This document shows, in pieces, positions 10,373-19,437 of a stretch of DNA of 64,000 nucleotides; the first letter of the stretch is position 1, and the number at the start of each line of letters is the position of its first letter. The stretch lies in assembly GCF_003850245.1 (NCBI RefSeq), contig NZ_CP031015.1, positions 372,001-436,000 on the forward strand, in the 5' to 3' direction. Source of the DNA: Microbacterium sp. ABRD28 (lineage in GTDB: Bacteria; Actinomycetota; Actinomycetes; Actinomycetales; Microbacteriaceae). The notes beneath the pieces are model-generated. The model saw nothing but the letters and a program-made list of their open reading frames with translations. It searched no databases and was not told where the DNA came from. The position numbers were made by a program, and so were the translations under genes.

Positions 10373-11284
10373 TCATCCGGGCCGCCATCCGCGATCCCGG
10401 AGAGCGTCGGACACTCGGCTCAGCACGAGGCTCAGCCGGATGCCACGGTGCTCTCTCGTCACGCGGATGTGACGCCAACCGAGCCGCGCGAGGGCGTCGA
10501 GTCGCTCGATGTCGCGGTAGTACTGCCCGTCATCGGTGCGGTGGTGGTCGCCGTCGTACTCCAGCCCGACGCGGTACTCCGGGTAAGCCAGATCGAGGAT
10601 CGCGACGAGCCGGCCGGTTTCGTCGTAGACGGGGTGGTTCACCACCGGTTCCGGCAGTCCGTGCCCCGCGGCGTCGAGGCGCAGCCGGGTCTCGCGCGGA
10701 GAGTCGGTGCCCTGGCGCACCAGCGCCTCCGCCTCCCTCAGCCGCTTCGCACCGCGGCGGCCGCTCCACTGCGCAGTGGCACGCCGAAGTTCCTCCCGAT
10801 CAGCGACCGGGTTCTGGCGTCGGACCAGCGCATCGCCGACGATGACGAGCTCTCTGACGGAGTGGTCCGAGGCGAGCTGACACCAGGCGTCGACGGGGTG
10901 CACCGCGGGCACGCCGGCCACGGCGCCGACGCGGACGGAACGATCGGTGATCTGATGTCCGCGCACGCCACGGGCCCGCATACGGGCGAGGGGTGCACGA
11001 GAGCAGACGTCCACCATCGCGGACGGGCCGCCGATCGCGTCGGCTCCGACGAGTGCGAGCGCAGCGAGGTGGCTCACCGCGTCACCGTCGCGAAGCCTCG
11101 GCGCCACCGCGCGCACGCGCTCGACGAACGACGATGCTCCGCGCGTGAAGGTACGCACGCCCTGGAACGGCGCGTCGAGGTCGCGCGCACGAAGTCGACC
11201 CGGCGACGCTCCCTCACGAAGCGCCTCGGCCACCGAGAACGGTTTGCCGACAAGGGCTGAGGGCAGAGGTTTCGGATGCGGCAT
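10373..11284 (-). CDS. DUF559 (Vsr-like fold) nuclease-related protein flanked by inverted 57-bp elements
   Basis: 303 residues. The N-terminal part (FSVAEALREGASPGRLRARD) resembles the helical start of AbiEi-like proteins. The C-terminal 110 residues form a DUF559 domain with the PD-(D/E)XK-type pattern: DSPRETRLRL, then LDLAYPEYRVGLEYDGDHH, then DIERLDALARLGWRHIRV. DUF559 is related to the Vsr mismatch endonuclease fold. The chosen start, ATG 11284, begins MPHPKPLPSALVG; an upstream in-frame extension to 11428 is basic, low in similarity and would run into a repeat element. Two 57-bp palindromes lie on each side, pointing in opposite directions. Whether this protein cuts DNA or acts on the elements is inference. 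Confidence 0.75.
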   Translation of the reverse strand: MPHPKPLPSALVGKPFSVAEALREGASPGRLRARDLDAPFQGVRTFTRGASSFVERVRAVAPRLRDGDAVSHLAALALVGADAIGGPSAMVDVCSRAPLARMRARGVRGHQITDRSVRVGAVAGVPAVHPVDAWCQLASDHSVRELVIVGDALVRRQNPVADREELRRATAQWSGRRGAKRLREAEALVRQGTDSPRETRLRLDAAGHGLPEPVVNHPVYDETGRLVAILDLAYPEYRVGLEYDGDHHRTDDGQYYRDIERLDALARLGWRHIRVTREHRGIRLSLVLSRVSDALRDRGWRPG

Positions 11285-11396
11285 CGCCCCAGCATCCCGC
11301 TGCCGGGAAGCCGGATGACGCGTCGCACCGTGCCGGTGGACAGCCCGCCGATTCGCGTCACTGTGCAGGAGTCGACGAGCACCTGGCGGCCCTGCG

Positions 11397-11453
11397 TGAC
11401 CCGTCACCTTCTGCGGCTGATCCACCAAGCAGGCCGCAGGAATCGACGGGTCG
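11397..11453 (-). repeat. 57-bp palindromic element, copy 3 (inverted)
   Basis: On the minus strand it begins with the same 20 bases as copies 1 and 2. The other end reads TGACCCGTC on the plus strand, one mismatch from the consensus arm. The arms pair over about 21 bases with four mismatches. It lies 112 bp upstream of the chosen DUF559 start. Confidence 0.85.
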
Positions 11454-11490
11454 CCCGCGCGGGGTGCTCAGGGGGGATGTGCGGGCGCGC

Positions 11491-11535
11491 GGGCATCGGC
11501 CGCGCGGGCATCGGCCGCGAGGGCATCGGCCGCGC
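11491..11535 (+). repeat. Three 15-bp tandem repeats
   Basis: The unit GGGCATCGGCCGCGC is repeated three times without gaps; the second copy ends in A. The array lies between the third and fourth 57-bp elements. Confidence 0.85.
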
Positions 11536-11545
11536 GGTGCGAACG

Positions 11546-11602
11546 CGACCCGTCAAGAAGTGCGGCCCGATGAGCCCAGCACCCGCAGGAATCGACGGGT
11601 CG
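11546..11602 (-). repeat. 57-bp palindromic element, copy 4 (inverted)
   Basis: The minus strand starts with the same 20 bases as the other copies and ends CTTCTTGACGGGTCG; the outer nine-base arms are perfectly complementary. The orientation matches copy 3 and is opposite to copies 1 and 2. Confidence 0.85.
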
Positions 11603-11645
11603 CGAGGAGGGGGAGGTGTGGGCGGGGTCGCGAGATGCGGGTGTG

Positions 11646-11780
11646 GCGCGGACGCGGGGCCGCGGAGCGGGGACGCGCGGACGCGGGGCCGCGGAGCGGG
11701 GACGCGCGGACGCGGGGGCGCGGACGCGGGGGCGCGGAGCGGGGACGCGGGGGCGGGGGCGCGGACGCGGGGGCGCGGAC
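11646..11780 (+). repeat. GC-rich tandem repeats, 29-bp unit
   Basis: Two adjacent 29-bp units (11646-11674 and 11675-11703), built of GCGGACGCGGGG and CCGCGGAGCGGGGAC, are followed by degenerate copies of the same blocks. Together with the 57-bp and 15-bp repeats this fills the 506-bp gap between the DUF559 gene and the isochorismatase gene. I see no gene in that gap. Confidence 0.8.
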
Positions 11781-11790
11781 GCCCGGGCGG

Positions 11791-12363
11791 TCAGGCGGGG
11801 GCGCGAAGCGCCGCGACCACTTCGGCGACCGGCGCGACCCGCGCGTACGCGCTCGCGAGCGCGGCGAGGAACGCCGCGTGCACGTCGGCTCCGCCGACGG
11901 CGACTCCGCCGAAGGCCAGGTCGGGCGCGGCGCAGGCATCGGCGGCGACCGTCACCTTCCAGCCGAGATCGGATGCCGCGCGCACACTGGCGTCCACGCA
12001 CATGCTCGTCATCATCCCGGCGATGACGAGCGATGCGCCGACGTGGGCGGCGAGCGCCTCGCCGAGCGGGCCCCCGTGGGAGGACGCGCCGTGGAACGCG
12101 TTCGGGTGATGCTTGACGACGACCGTCTCGTCGCCCTCGGGGGCGACCCGCGGGTCGATCTCGGCTCCCGGAGTCCCGGCCTCGAGGAAGCTCCCCGAAC
12201 CGGATGACTCGTGGCGCACGTGCACGATCGGAAGCCCGGCCTCGCGGAAGGCCGCCAGAAGCTCCGCGGCACGCTCGGCTGCGGCATCCGGATCCACCAG
12301 GGGGAAGCGTCCGCCGGGGAAGTAGTCGCGCTGGATGTCGATGAGGACGAGGACCGGGGCCAT
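11791..12363 (-). CDS. Isochorismatase-family cysteine hydrolase
   Basis: 190 residues. The catalytic triad of the family is visible: Asp in LVLIDIQRDYF (residue 9), Lys in VVVKHHPNAF (about 85) and Cys in MTSMCVDASVR (about 118). Members hydrolyse isochorismate, nicotinamide, N-carbamoyl compounds and similar substrates. No neighbouring pathway gene narrows this one down. It lies 23 bp downstream of the ion-channel gene on the same strand, so co-transcription is possible. GC-rich tandem repeats start immediately after its stop. Confidence 0.88.
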   Translation of the reverse strand: MAPVLVLIDIQRDYFPGGRFPLVDPDAAAERAAELLAAFREAGLPIVHVRHESSGSGSFLEAGTPGAEIDPRVAPEGDETVVVKHHPNAFHGASSHGGPLGEALAAHVGASLVIAGMMTSMCVDASVRAASDLGWKVTVAADACAAPDLAFGGVAVGGADVHAAFLAALASAYARVAPVAEVVAALRAPA

Positions 12364-12386
12364 CGACCCAGCCTAGGCGCGCGGGG

Positions 12387-13142
12387 TCATCGCGCGGGCG
12401 GGTCGCCGAGCTTGGCGCTCACCGCGGCCAACTGCTGGGCGAGCTCGCGCACCTGCCCACGCGTGGCCGGCTCGGTGTCGTCGCCGACAGTCGCCGCCGC
12501 GCGCTCGATCACCCACGACGACACCGTCGCCGTCACGACGCCGACCACCGCGATCCCGCCGCACATCAGCAGCACCGCCACGACGCGGCCCCACCAGGTG
12601 ACGGGATAGAAGTCGCCGTAGCCGACGGTGGTGATGGTGACGAAGGCCCACCAGACCGCGTCGCCGAAGTTCTCGATGTTGGCGCCGGGGGCTCCGCGCT
12701 CGGCCTCCAGGACGGCGAGCGCGGCGATCCAGATGAGGATCGCGGCCGCTCCGGCGCCGTAGATCGCCACACGGTTGCGGATGGCGGATCCCGCCGTGCG
12801 CTGGAGCGCCTTGACGACGGTCAGCGCGCGAAGGAGCCGCAGCGGCCGAAGCGCCGGGATCACGACGACCGCGAGGTCGAACAGGTGACCTCGGAACCAC
12901 TTCCCGCGCGGATCCGCCAGGGCCAACCGGACGATGTAGTCGACCGCGAAGACGACCCATGTGACCCCGATGACGACCCGTGCGACGGCGTAGGCCGGCC
13001 CCTGCAAGTCGGCGATCACCTGCCACGAGTACACGACGATGAAGACCAGCGACGTGATGATCAGCGGCCAATAGGTGAGTCTCTGCCATTGATCGGCGGT
13101 CAACGCCCGGGTCGCGGGTCCGCCGGTCGATGTGACGCTCAC
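12387..13142 (-). CDS. Voltage-gated-type potassium channel
   Basis: 251 residues from GTG 13142. Hydrophobic segments are consistent with six helices. An S4-like region carries spaced arginines (LRPLRLLRALTVVKALQR, about 98-115) and the pore loop has the canonical filter TITTVGYGD near 175. The C-terminus is short and hydrophilic (RGQVRELAQQLAAVSAKLG), probably a coiled coil, with no RCK domain. It passively conducts K+ across the membrane. It is divergent from the DUF2252 gene. Confidence 0.87.
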   Translation of the reverse strand: MSVTSTGGPATRALTADQWQRLTYWPLIITSLVFIVVYSWQVIADLQGPAYAVARVVIGVTWVVFAVDYIVRLALADPRGKWFRGHLFDLAVVVIPALRPLRLLRALTVVKALQRTAGSAIRNRVAIYGAGAAAILIWIAALAVLEAERGAPGANIENFGDAVWWAFVTITTVGYGDFYPVTWWGRVVAVLLMCGGIAVVGVVTATVSSWVIERAAATVGDDTEPATRGQVRELAQQLAAVSAKLGDPPAR

Positions 13143-13262
13143 GGCACGACAGTAACGGCGGCGATCGGCCTCGGCCGGGAGCGCACGCCGGTGCTGGCGG
13201 CGTGCGCTCCCATCCCGTACCGTCTGATCAGGCGGTGATGCCGCCGGGTGAGAGGAGGCGCC

Positions 13263-14633
13263 GTGCCTCGAGATCCGTGGATGCCACCCCCGGGCCTGTC
13301 CGCCCACACGGCGGAGGGCAAGATCGAGCGGGGTCGGACGCCCCGTGGCGCGCTCTCCCAGCTCGTGGCCACCGGCCGAGACCCGATGGCCGTCCTCGAT
13401 GCCCAAGACGTCGATCGCGTGCCGGAGCTCGTGCCGCTGCGCACCGCCCGCATGGGGGCGAGTCCTTTCGCGTTCTACCGGGGAAGCGCAGCGATCATGG
13501 CCGACGACCTGTCGCGCTGCCCGAGCACGAGCATCCTCGTCGCCTCCTGCGGCGACGCGCACCTGTCGAACTTCGGCCTCTACGGGTCGCCCCAGCGCAC
13601 GCTCGTGTTCGATCTGAACGATTTCGACGAGTCGGCCTGGGCTCCCTTCGAGTGGGATCTCAAGCGCCTCGCCACCAGCGTCGTCATCGCCGGCCGCGCG
13701 ACCTCGCGCGACGACGCCGTCGTCGAGGATGCGGCGCGGCAGGCCGTCCGCACGTATCAGCGGGGGCTCCGCACCGCCGCCAAGCGGTCTCCGCTCGAGC
13801 GGTACTTCGACCGCTTCGACGCGCTCGGTGCTCGCCTTTCGACCGATCCGGAGACGGCGGCGGTCGTCGAGCGCGCGGTGCGATCGGCGCAGAAACGCAC
13901 CGGTTCCCGTGCCGCGCGCAAGCTGACGACGACCGATGAACACGGCCGCGTGACGCTCCTCGACGATCCCCCGGTGATGACCCATCTCACCGCCGGCGAC
14001 GAGGAACGGGCATGGCGGGTCCTCGACGAGTACCGGCTGTCGGTCAATGTCGACATCCGGCTCCTGCTGCAGAAGTACGCGATGGCCGACGTGTCGGCTC
14101 GGGTGGTCGGCGTCGGCAGCGTCGGCACGCGCTGTCTGCTGATCGCGCTCCAAGACGGCGACGGCGATGTGCTCCTCCTTCAGGGGAAGGAGGCCGGCGA
14201 GAGCGTGCTCGTGCAGTACGGGCGCGTGACGCAGCCCGAGGCGGTCACGACCTTCATCGACACCTATGGCAACGGAGGGCGGGTGGTCGCGCTCCAGCGC
14301 ATCCTGCAGGCGGTGTCCGATCCTTTCCTCGGTCATATCCGCCGATCGCCGTCCGGCGCGCGGCGCGACTTCTACGTGCGGCAGTTCCACGACATGAAGG
14401 GCGGCTTCGACGCCGAGGCGATGGAGGACAAGCCGTTCCGCTGGTACGCCATGGCGTGCGCGGCGACACTGGCGCGCGCCCACGGGCAATCACCGACGGG
14501 GGCCACCGCCGCCGGCTACGTCGGGGGCGGGCGGCGGTTCGAGGACGCCGTGGTGGAGTGGGCGTACGCCTACGCCGATCTGTCGTACGAGGACTGGGAG
14601 GAGTTCCGCCGCCACCGCGGCACCGAGGAGTGA
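13263..14633 (+). CDS. DUF2252 family protein
   Basis: 456 residues. Start GTG 13263 has AGGAGG five bases upstream. DUF2252 hallmarks are visible: RMGASPFAFYRG near 63, a CGDAHLSNFG block near 97, DLNDFDES and FEWDLKRLA, and the C-terminal RDFYVRQFHDMKG. The family resembles aminoglycoside-phosphotransferase/kinase-like folds, with GDAHLSNFG and DLNDFD placed like a catalytic loop and a metal-binding motif, but I know of no established reaction. It stands alone between divergent and convergent genes. Confidence 0.85.
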   Translation: MPRDPWMPPPGLSAHTAEGKIERGRTPRGALSQLVATGRDPMAVLDAQDVDRVPELVPLRTARMGASPFAFYRGSAAIMADDLSRCPSTSILVASCGDAHLSNFGLYGSPQRTLVFDLNDFDESAWAPFEWDLKRLATSVVIAGRATSRDDAVVEDAARQAVRTYQRGLRTAAKRSPLERYFDRFDALGARLSTDPETAAVVERAVRSAQKRTGSRAARKLTTTDEHGRVTLLDDPPVMTHLTAGDEERAWRVLDEYRLSVNVDIRLLLQKYAMADVSARVVGVGSVGTRCLLIALQDGDGDVLLLQGKEAGESVLVQYGRVTQPEAVTTFIDTYGNGGRVVALQRILQAVSDPFLGHIRRSPSGARRDFYVRQFHDMKGGFDAEAMEDKPFRWYAMACAATLARAHGQSPTGATAAGYVGGGRRFEDAVVEWAYAYADLSYEDWEEFRRHRGTEE

Positions 14634-14652
14634 GTGGGCGCGGCCCGCGCGA

Positions 14653-15153
14653 TCAGCGCGCGGTGCCCTCGGCCGATCCCTCGGTCGGACCCGACGGGTC
14701 GGACAGGATGCAGATGATCTCGCGATCGCCGTCTCCCCACGACTGCTCGGACGGGTCGATCGAGTCTGCGATGAACACCGATTCCTCGTAGGAGATCCCG
14801 ACGAACGGCTCGAAAGCAGACAGACACCCTTCCTCCGCAGCCGCGTCGACGGCCTCGGCGCCCGGCCACTCTCCGTCGGGCATATCGAAGAGATGGAAGA
14901 CCTCGTAGTCGTGCGACTCGCCGCAGGGGACCACCGGCAGCTGATTGATCTCGGTCTCGGTCACCTCGGTGAAGCAGTCCCCCACCGCGATGGCGAACAC
15001 GTCGGCGTTCCCGCCCTCGACGACCTCCTGCGACTCCTCGTCCCGCTCCACGGTGGAGGGAGCGGTGAAGCTCACGCATCCGGAGAGAGCGACGGCGAGG
15101 GTGCCGACGGCACCCGCGGCGAGAAGACGGTGGATGAGGCGTGAGGTATCCAT
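14653..15153 (-). CDS. Septum_form-domain lipoprotein
   Basis: 166 residues. Start ATG 15153; a lipoprotein signal peptide ends at the lipobox LSGC (Cys about 25). The exported part begins with an acidic linker and then shows the Septum_form pattern: VGDCFTE, VVPCGESHDYEVFHLFD, EGCLSAFEPFVGISYEES and CILSDPSG, with four conserved cysteines probably making two disulfides. The domain name comes from a mycobacterial septum-formation protein; its biochemical role is not established. It is co-directional with, but separate from, the hspR operon. Confidence 0.8.
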   Translation of the reverse strand: MDTSRLIHRLLAAGAVGTLAVALSGCVSFTAPSTVERDEESQEVVEGGNADVFAIAVGDCFTEVTETEINQLPVVPCGESHDYEVFHLFDMPDGEWPGAEAVDAAAEEGCLSAFEPFVGISYEESVFIADSIDPSEQSWGDGDREIICILSDPSGPTEGSAEGTAR

Positions 15154-15270
15154 GGAACTTTCGGGGATGTGTGAGGACAGGACGAACGCCGAGATCGATC
15201 CCGGCGCGGGCCTCAGCCTAGAAGGCGATCGCTCCCGCCCGCGAGTCGGCGGCACCCCCGCGCGTGTCGG

Positions 15271-15732
15271 CTAGGCCGATTCGTCTCGAGCGCCCGGAGA
15301 GAGCGGATGACGCGGGCGCCAGACCACCAGCTCGGTGGCGCGGCGCACGCGCGTGCCATGGCGCAGGGTGACGACAGAGCCGGTCGCGCCCGCCGCGAAG
15401 ACCCGCGCCCCCGGGCGTGACTGGCGCTCCATCTCGAGTTGCTGTTCGAGGTCCCGCACACGACGGGTGAGGTCGTGCACGCGCTGTTCGAGGGAGATGA
15501 GCCGCGCGATCGCGGGGAGGCTCATACCGTCGGCGGACAGCCGCGCAACCTCGCGCAGCTGCTCGACGTGGCGGAGCGAGTAGCGGCGGGAACCGCCCTG
15601 AGTGCGAGCGGGGACGACGAGACCGAGCCGGTCGTACTGGCGCAGCGTCTGCGGGTGCATGCCCGACAGCTCCGCCGCCGCGGCGATGGCGAAGATCGGC
15701 GCGTCACCGTCGATGTCGACGTGGTCCGTCAT
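15271..15732 (-). CDS. hspR: HspR, MerR-family repressor of the heat-shock regulon
   Basis: 153 residues. A MerR helix-turn-helix (IAAAAELSGMHPQTLRQYDRLGL, written here only in part: SGMHPQTLRQYDR) is followed by QGGSRRYSLRHVEQL and a coiled coil with ISLEQRV. This matches HspR, which binds HAIR palindromes and represses dnaK and clpB, typically with DnaK as co-repressor. It is the last gene of dnaK-grpE-dnaJ-hspR, 14 bp after dnaJ, giving autoregulation through the two HAIR boxes before dnaK. The basic C-terminal tail beyond residue 115 is longer than in some homologues. Confidence 0.93.
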   Translation of the reverse strand: MTDHVDIDGDAPIFAIAAAAELSGMHPQTLRQYDRLGLVVPARTQGGSRRYSLRHVEQLREVARLSADGMSLPAIARLISLEQRVHDLTRRVRDLEQQLEMERQSRPGARVFAAGATGSVVTLRHGTRVRRATELVVWRPRHPLSPGARDESA

Positions 15733-15746
15733 CCGTCCCTCCCGTG

Positions 15747-16739
15747 TCAGCCGCGCGCCTTGGCCATGAGGTCCGCCCGCGGGTTCTCCTTCGGCTCCAC
15801 CTCGTGGAAGCGTTCGAGCGCTTCGCGCGCGGCGCCCTCGAGGTGGGAGGGCACGACCACCTGCACCTCGGCGAGCAGGTCGCCGGTGCCCTTCTGAGTC
15901 GAGACACCGCGTCCCTTGACGCGCAGCACGCGTCCCGAGGGGGTGCCCGGCGCGACACGCAGCTTCACCGGGTCGCCACCGAGCGTCGGGACCTCGATCG
16001 TGGCGCCCAGAGCCGCCTCGGTGAAGGTCACCGGAACCACCACGCGCAGGTTCAGTCCCTCACGGGTGAACACCGGGTGGGGGCGCACCGTCACCTGCAC
16101 GACGATGTCGCCGCTTTCGCCGCCGTCGGGAGAGGGACGTCCGCGACCGCGGAGGCGGATGCGCTGCCCGTCGGCGACGCCGGCGGGGATCTTCACCTTG
16201 AACGGCTTGCCGTCCTCGCCCTGGAGGGTGATGGTCTCGCCCTTCGTGGCGGTGACGAAGTCGATGGTCGTGCGCGCCGTGACATCCGACCCGCGGGTCG
16301 GGCCGCCGAAGCCGCGGAAGCCGCCGGTGGGCTGCCCGAACCGACCCGAGCCGAAGCTGCCTCCCTGCTGCTGGTTGAACATCGCGAAGATGTCGTCGAA
16401 GTCGGCCGACTCGTAGCGCCCACCCCCGCGGCTCTGACCGAACGCGCTGAAGACGTCTTCGAACCCGCCGGCGCCCGGGCCGCCCGCAGTGAAGCGCGCG
16501 CCCGAGCCCATGGCACGGATCTGGTCGTACTCGGCACGCTGCTCGGGGTCGGAGAGCACCGCGTACGCTTCGCTGATCTCTTTGAACTTCGCCTCGGCCG
16601 CAGCATCCCCCGGCTTGGAGTCGGGGTGATACTGCCGCGCGAGCTTGCGATAGGTCTTCTTCAGATCGGCGTCGGAGACCTCCTTGGAGACCCCCAGTAC
16701 CTTGTAGAAGTCCTTCTCGAACCAGTCCTGGCTGGCCAT
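15747..16739 (-). CDS. dnaJ: DnaJ co-chaperone, type II (no zinc finger)
   Basis: 330 residues. A J-domain at 9-75 carries HPD at 38-40. A Gly/Phe-rich linker (about 80-150) and two beta-sandwich C-terminal substrate-binding domains follow. The CxxCxGxG zinc-finger repeats of classical DnaJ are absent, so this is the DnaJ1/CbpA-like partner usually found in actinobacterial dnaK operons. It stimulates DnaK ATPase activity and delivers clients. It lies 12 bp after grpE and 14 bp before hspR. Confidence 0.92.
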   Translation of the reverse strand: MASQDWFEKDFYKVLGVSKEVSDADLKKTYRKLARQYHPDSKPGDAAAEAKFKEISEAYAVLSDPEQRAEYDQIRAMGSGARFTAGGPGAGGFEDVFSAFGQSRGGGRYESADFDDIFAMFNQQQGGSFGSGRFGQPTGGFRGFGGPTRGSDVTARTTIDFVTATKGETITLQGEDGKPFKVKIPAGVADGQRIRLRGRGRPSPDGGESGDIVVQVTVRPHPVFTREGLNLRVVVPVTFTEAALGATIEVPTLGGDPVKLRVAPGTPSGRVLRVKGRGVSTQKGTGDLLAEVQVVVPSHLEGAAREALERFHEVEPKENPRADLMAKARG

Positions 16740-16751
16740 GGCGTCTCCGGC

Positions 16752-17381
16752 CTACTCTGCCGGCACCGCGACGACGACCTTCGCCGGACGCAGCTCGGTC
16801 GAGCCCAGCCGGTAACCCGTCTCGACCACCTCGAGGATGGTCGCCTCGGTCGCGCCGGGGGTCGGCTGCTGGAAGATCGCCTCGTGGTGCTGGGGGTCGA
16901 AGGCCTCGCCGGCGGCGCCGTACGCCTCCACGCCCATGCGCTCGACGACAGCCCGCACCTTGTCGGCGATGGCGGCGAAGGGCGTGCCCTCGACGAGATC
17001 GCCGTGCTTGGCGGCACGGTCGAGGTCGTCGAGCACGGGGATCAGGCCTTTGGCGGCGGCCCCCTTGGCACGCTCGATCTCGATCTCGCGCTGTTCCTCG
17101 GTGCGGCGGCGGTAGTTGGCGTACTCCGCCTGCAGGCGCTTCAGGTCGGTGAGAAGCTGCGACTCCAGAGCCTCGACGCGGTCGGCGACGGCGTCGGTGT
17201 CATCCGCTGCCGCCGCGTCGGCGGACTGGGCGGCGCTGAGGATGTCGTCGACGGTGAAGTCGCCCTCCTCTGCGCTCGCTGCGTCCGCCGACGCGTTCGG
17301 TGAGGCGTCTGCCGACTCGGGCGCCGAACCGTCCTCGGGGTCAGGCCCGGGAACCGTGGGGTCGTCCTTGTCTTTCGCCAT
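16752..17381 (-). CDS. grpE: GrpE nucleotide exchange factor
   Basis: 209 residues. A long acidic disordered N-terminus (1-65), a dimerising helix (ALESQLLTDLKRLQAEYANY RRR, about 70-95) and the C-terminal beta domain (MGVEAYGAAGEAFDPQHHEA, then YRLGSTELRPAKVVVA) are in the expected order. It releases ADP from DnaK. Its ATG follows the dnaK stop after two bases, indicating translational coupling in the chaperone operon. Confidence 0.94.
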   Translation of the reverse strand: MAKDKDDPTVPGPDPEDGSAPESADASPNASADAASAEEGDFTVDDILSAAQSADAAAADDTDAVADRVEALESQLLTDLKRLQAEYANYRRRTEEQREIEIERAKGAAAKGLIPVLDDLDRAAKHGDLVEGTPFAAIADKVRAVVERMGVEAYGAAGEAFDPQHHEAIFQQPTPGATEATILEVVETGYRLGSTELRPAKVVVAVPAE

Positions 17382-17383
17382 GG

Positions 17384-19270
<1,887 letters not shown>

Positions 19271-19336
19271 TCACGGGGCCGAGAGCCTCGACCCGGGGCG
19301 TTGTCCGAAAGTCCACACGCGACCGGGTCACGGAGG

Positions 19337-19357
19337 GTTGAGTCGCGTTGGCTCAAC
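19337..19357. promoter_or_regulatory. HAIR box 1 upstream of dnaK
   Basis: GTTGAGT, seven bases, GCTCAAC: one mismatch from perfect complementarity and close to the CTTGAGT-N7-ACTCAAG consensus bound by HspR. Confidence 0.85.
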
Positions 19358-19390
19358 ACTACGCCACCCCCGCGCCATCGGTCAACTGAA

Positions 19391-19411
19391 CTTGATATGA
19401 ATTGACTCAAG
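19391..19411. promoter_or_regulatory. HAIR box 2 upstream of dnaK
   Basis: CTTGATA, seven bases, ACTCAAG. The right arm is a perfect HAIR half-site and the left arm has two mismatches. It is centred 54 bp upstream of box 1 and ends 27 bp before the convergent isomerase gene's stop codon. Confidence 0.8.
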
Positions 19412-19437
19412 TTCGATCCGCCCTCCGAGGCGGGGAG

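Noticed and set aside
10373..11428. DUF559 gene starting at ATG 11428
   Set aside because: The added 48 residues are basic and unlike the family, and the start would fall within 57-bp element 3.
13143..14489. N-terminal extension of the K+ channel frame across the divergent DUF2252 gene
   Set aside because: The extra 449 residues are antisense to DUF2252 and unlike any channel. The true start is GTG 13142.
14693..14758. Two more GACGGGTCG arms, in the Septum_form lipoprotein gene
   Set aside because: They lie in coding sequence (Asp-Pro-Ser codons), lack the 20-base conserved end and have no partner arm at 57 bp; chance in GC-rich DNA.
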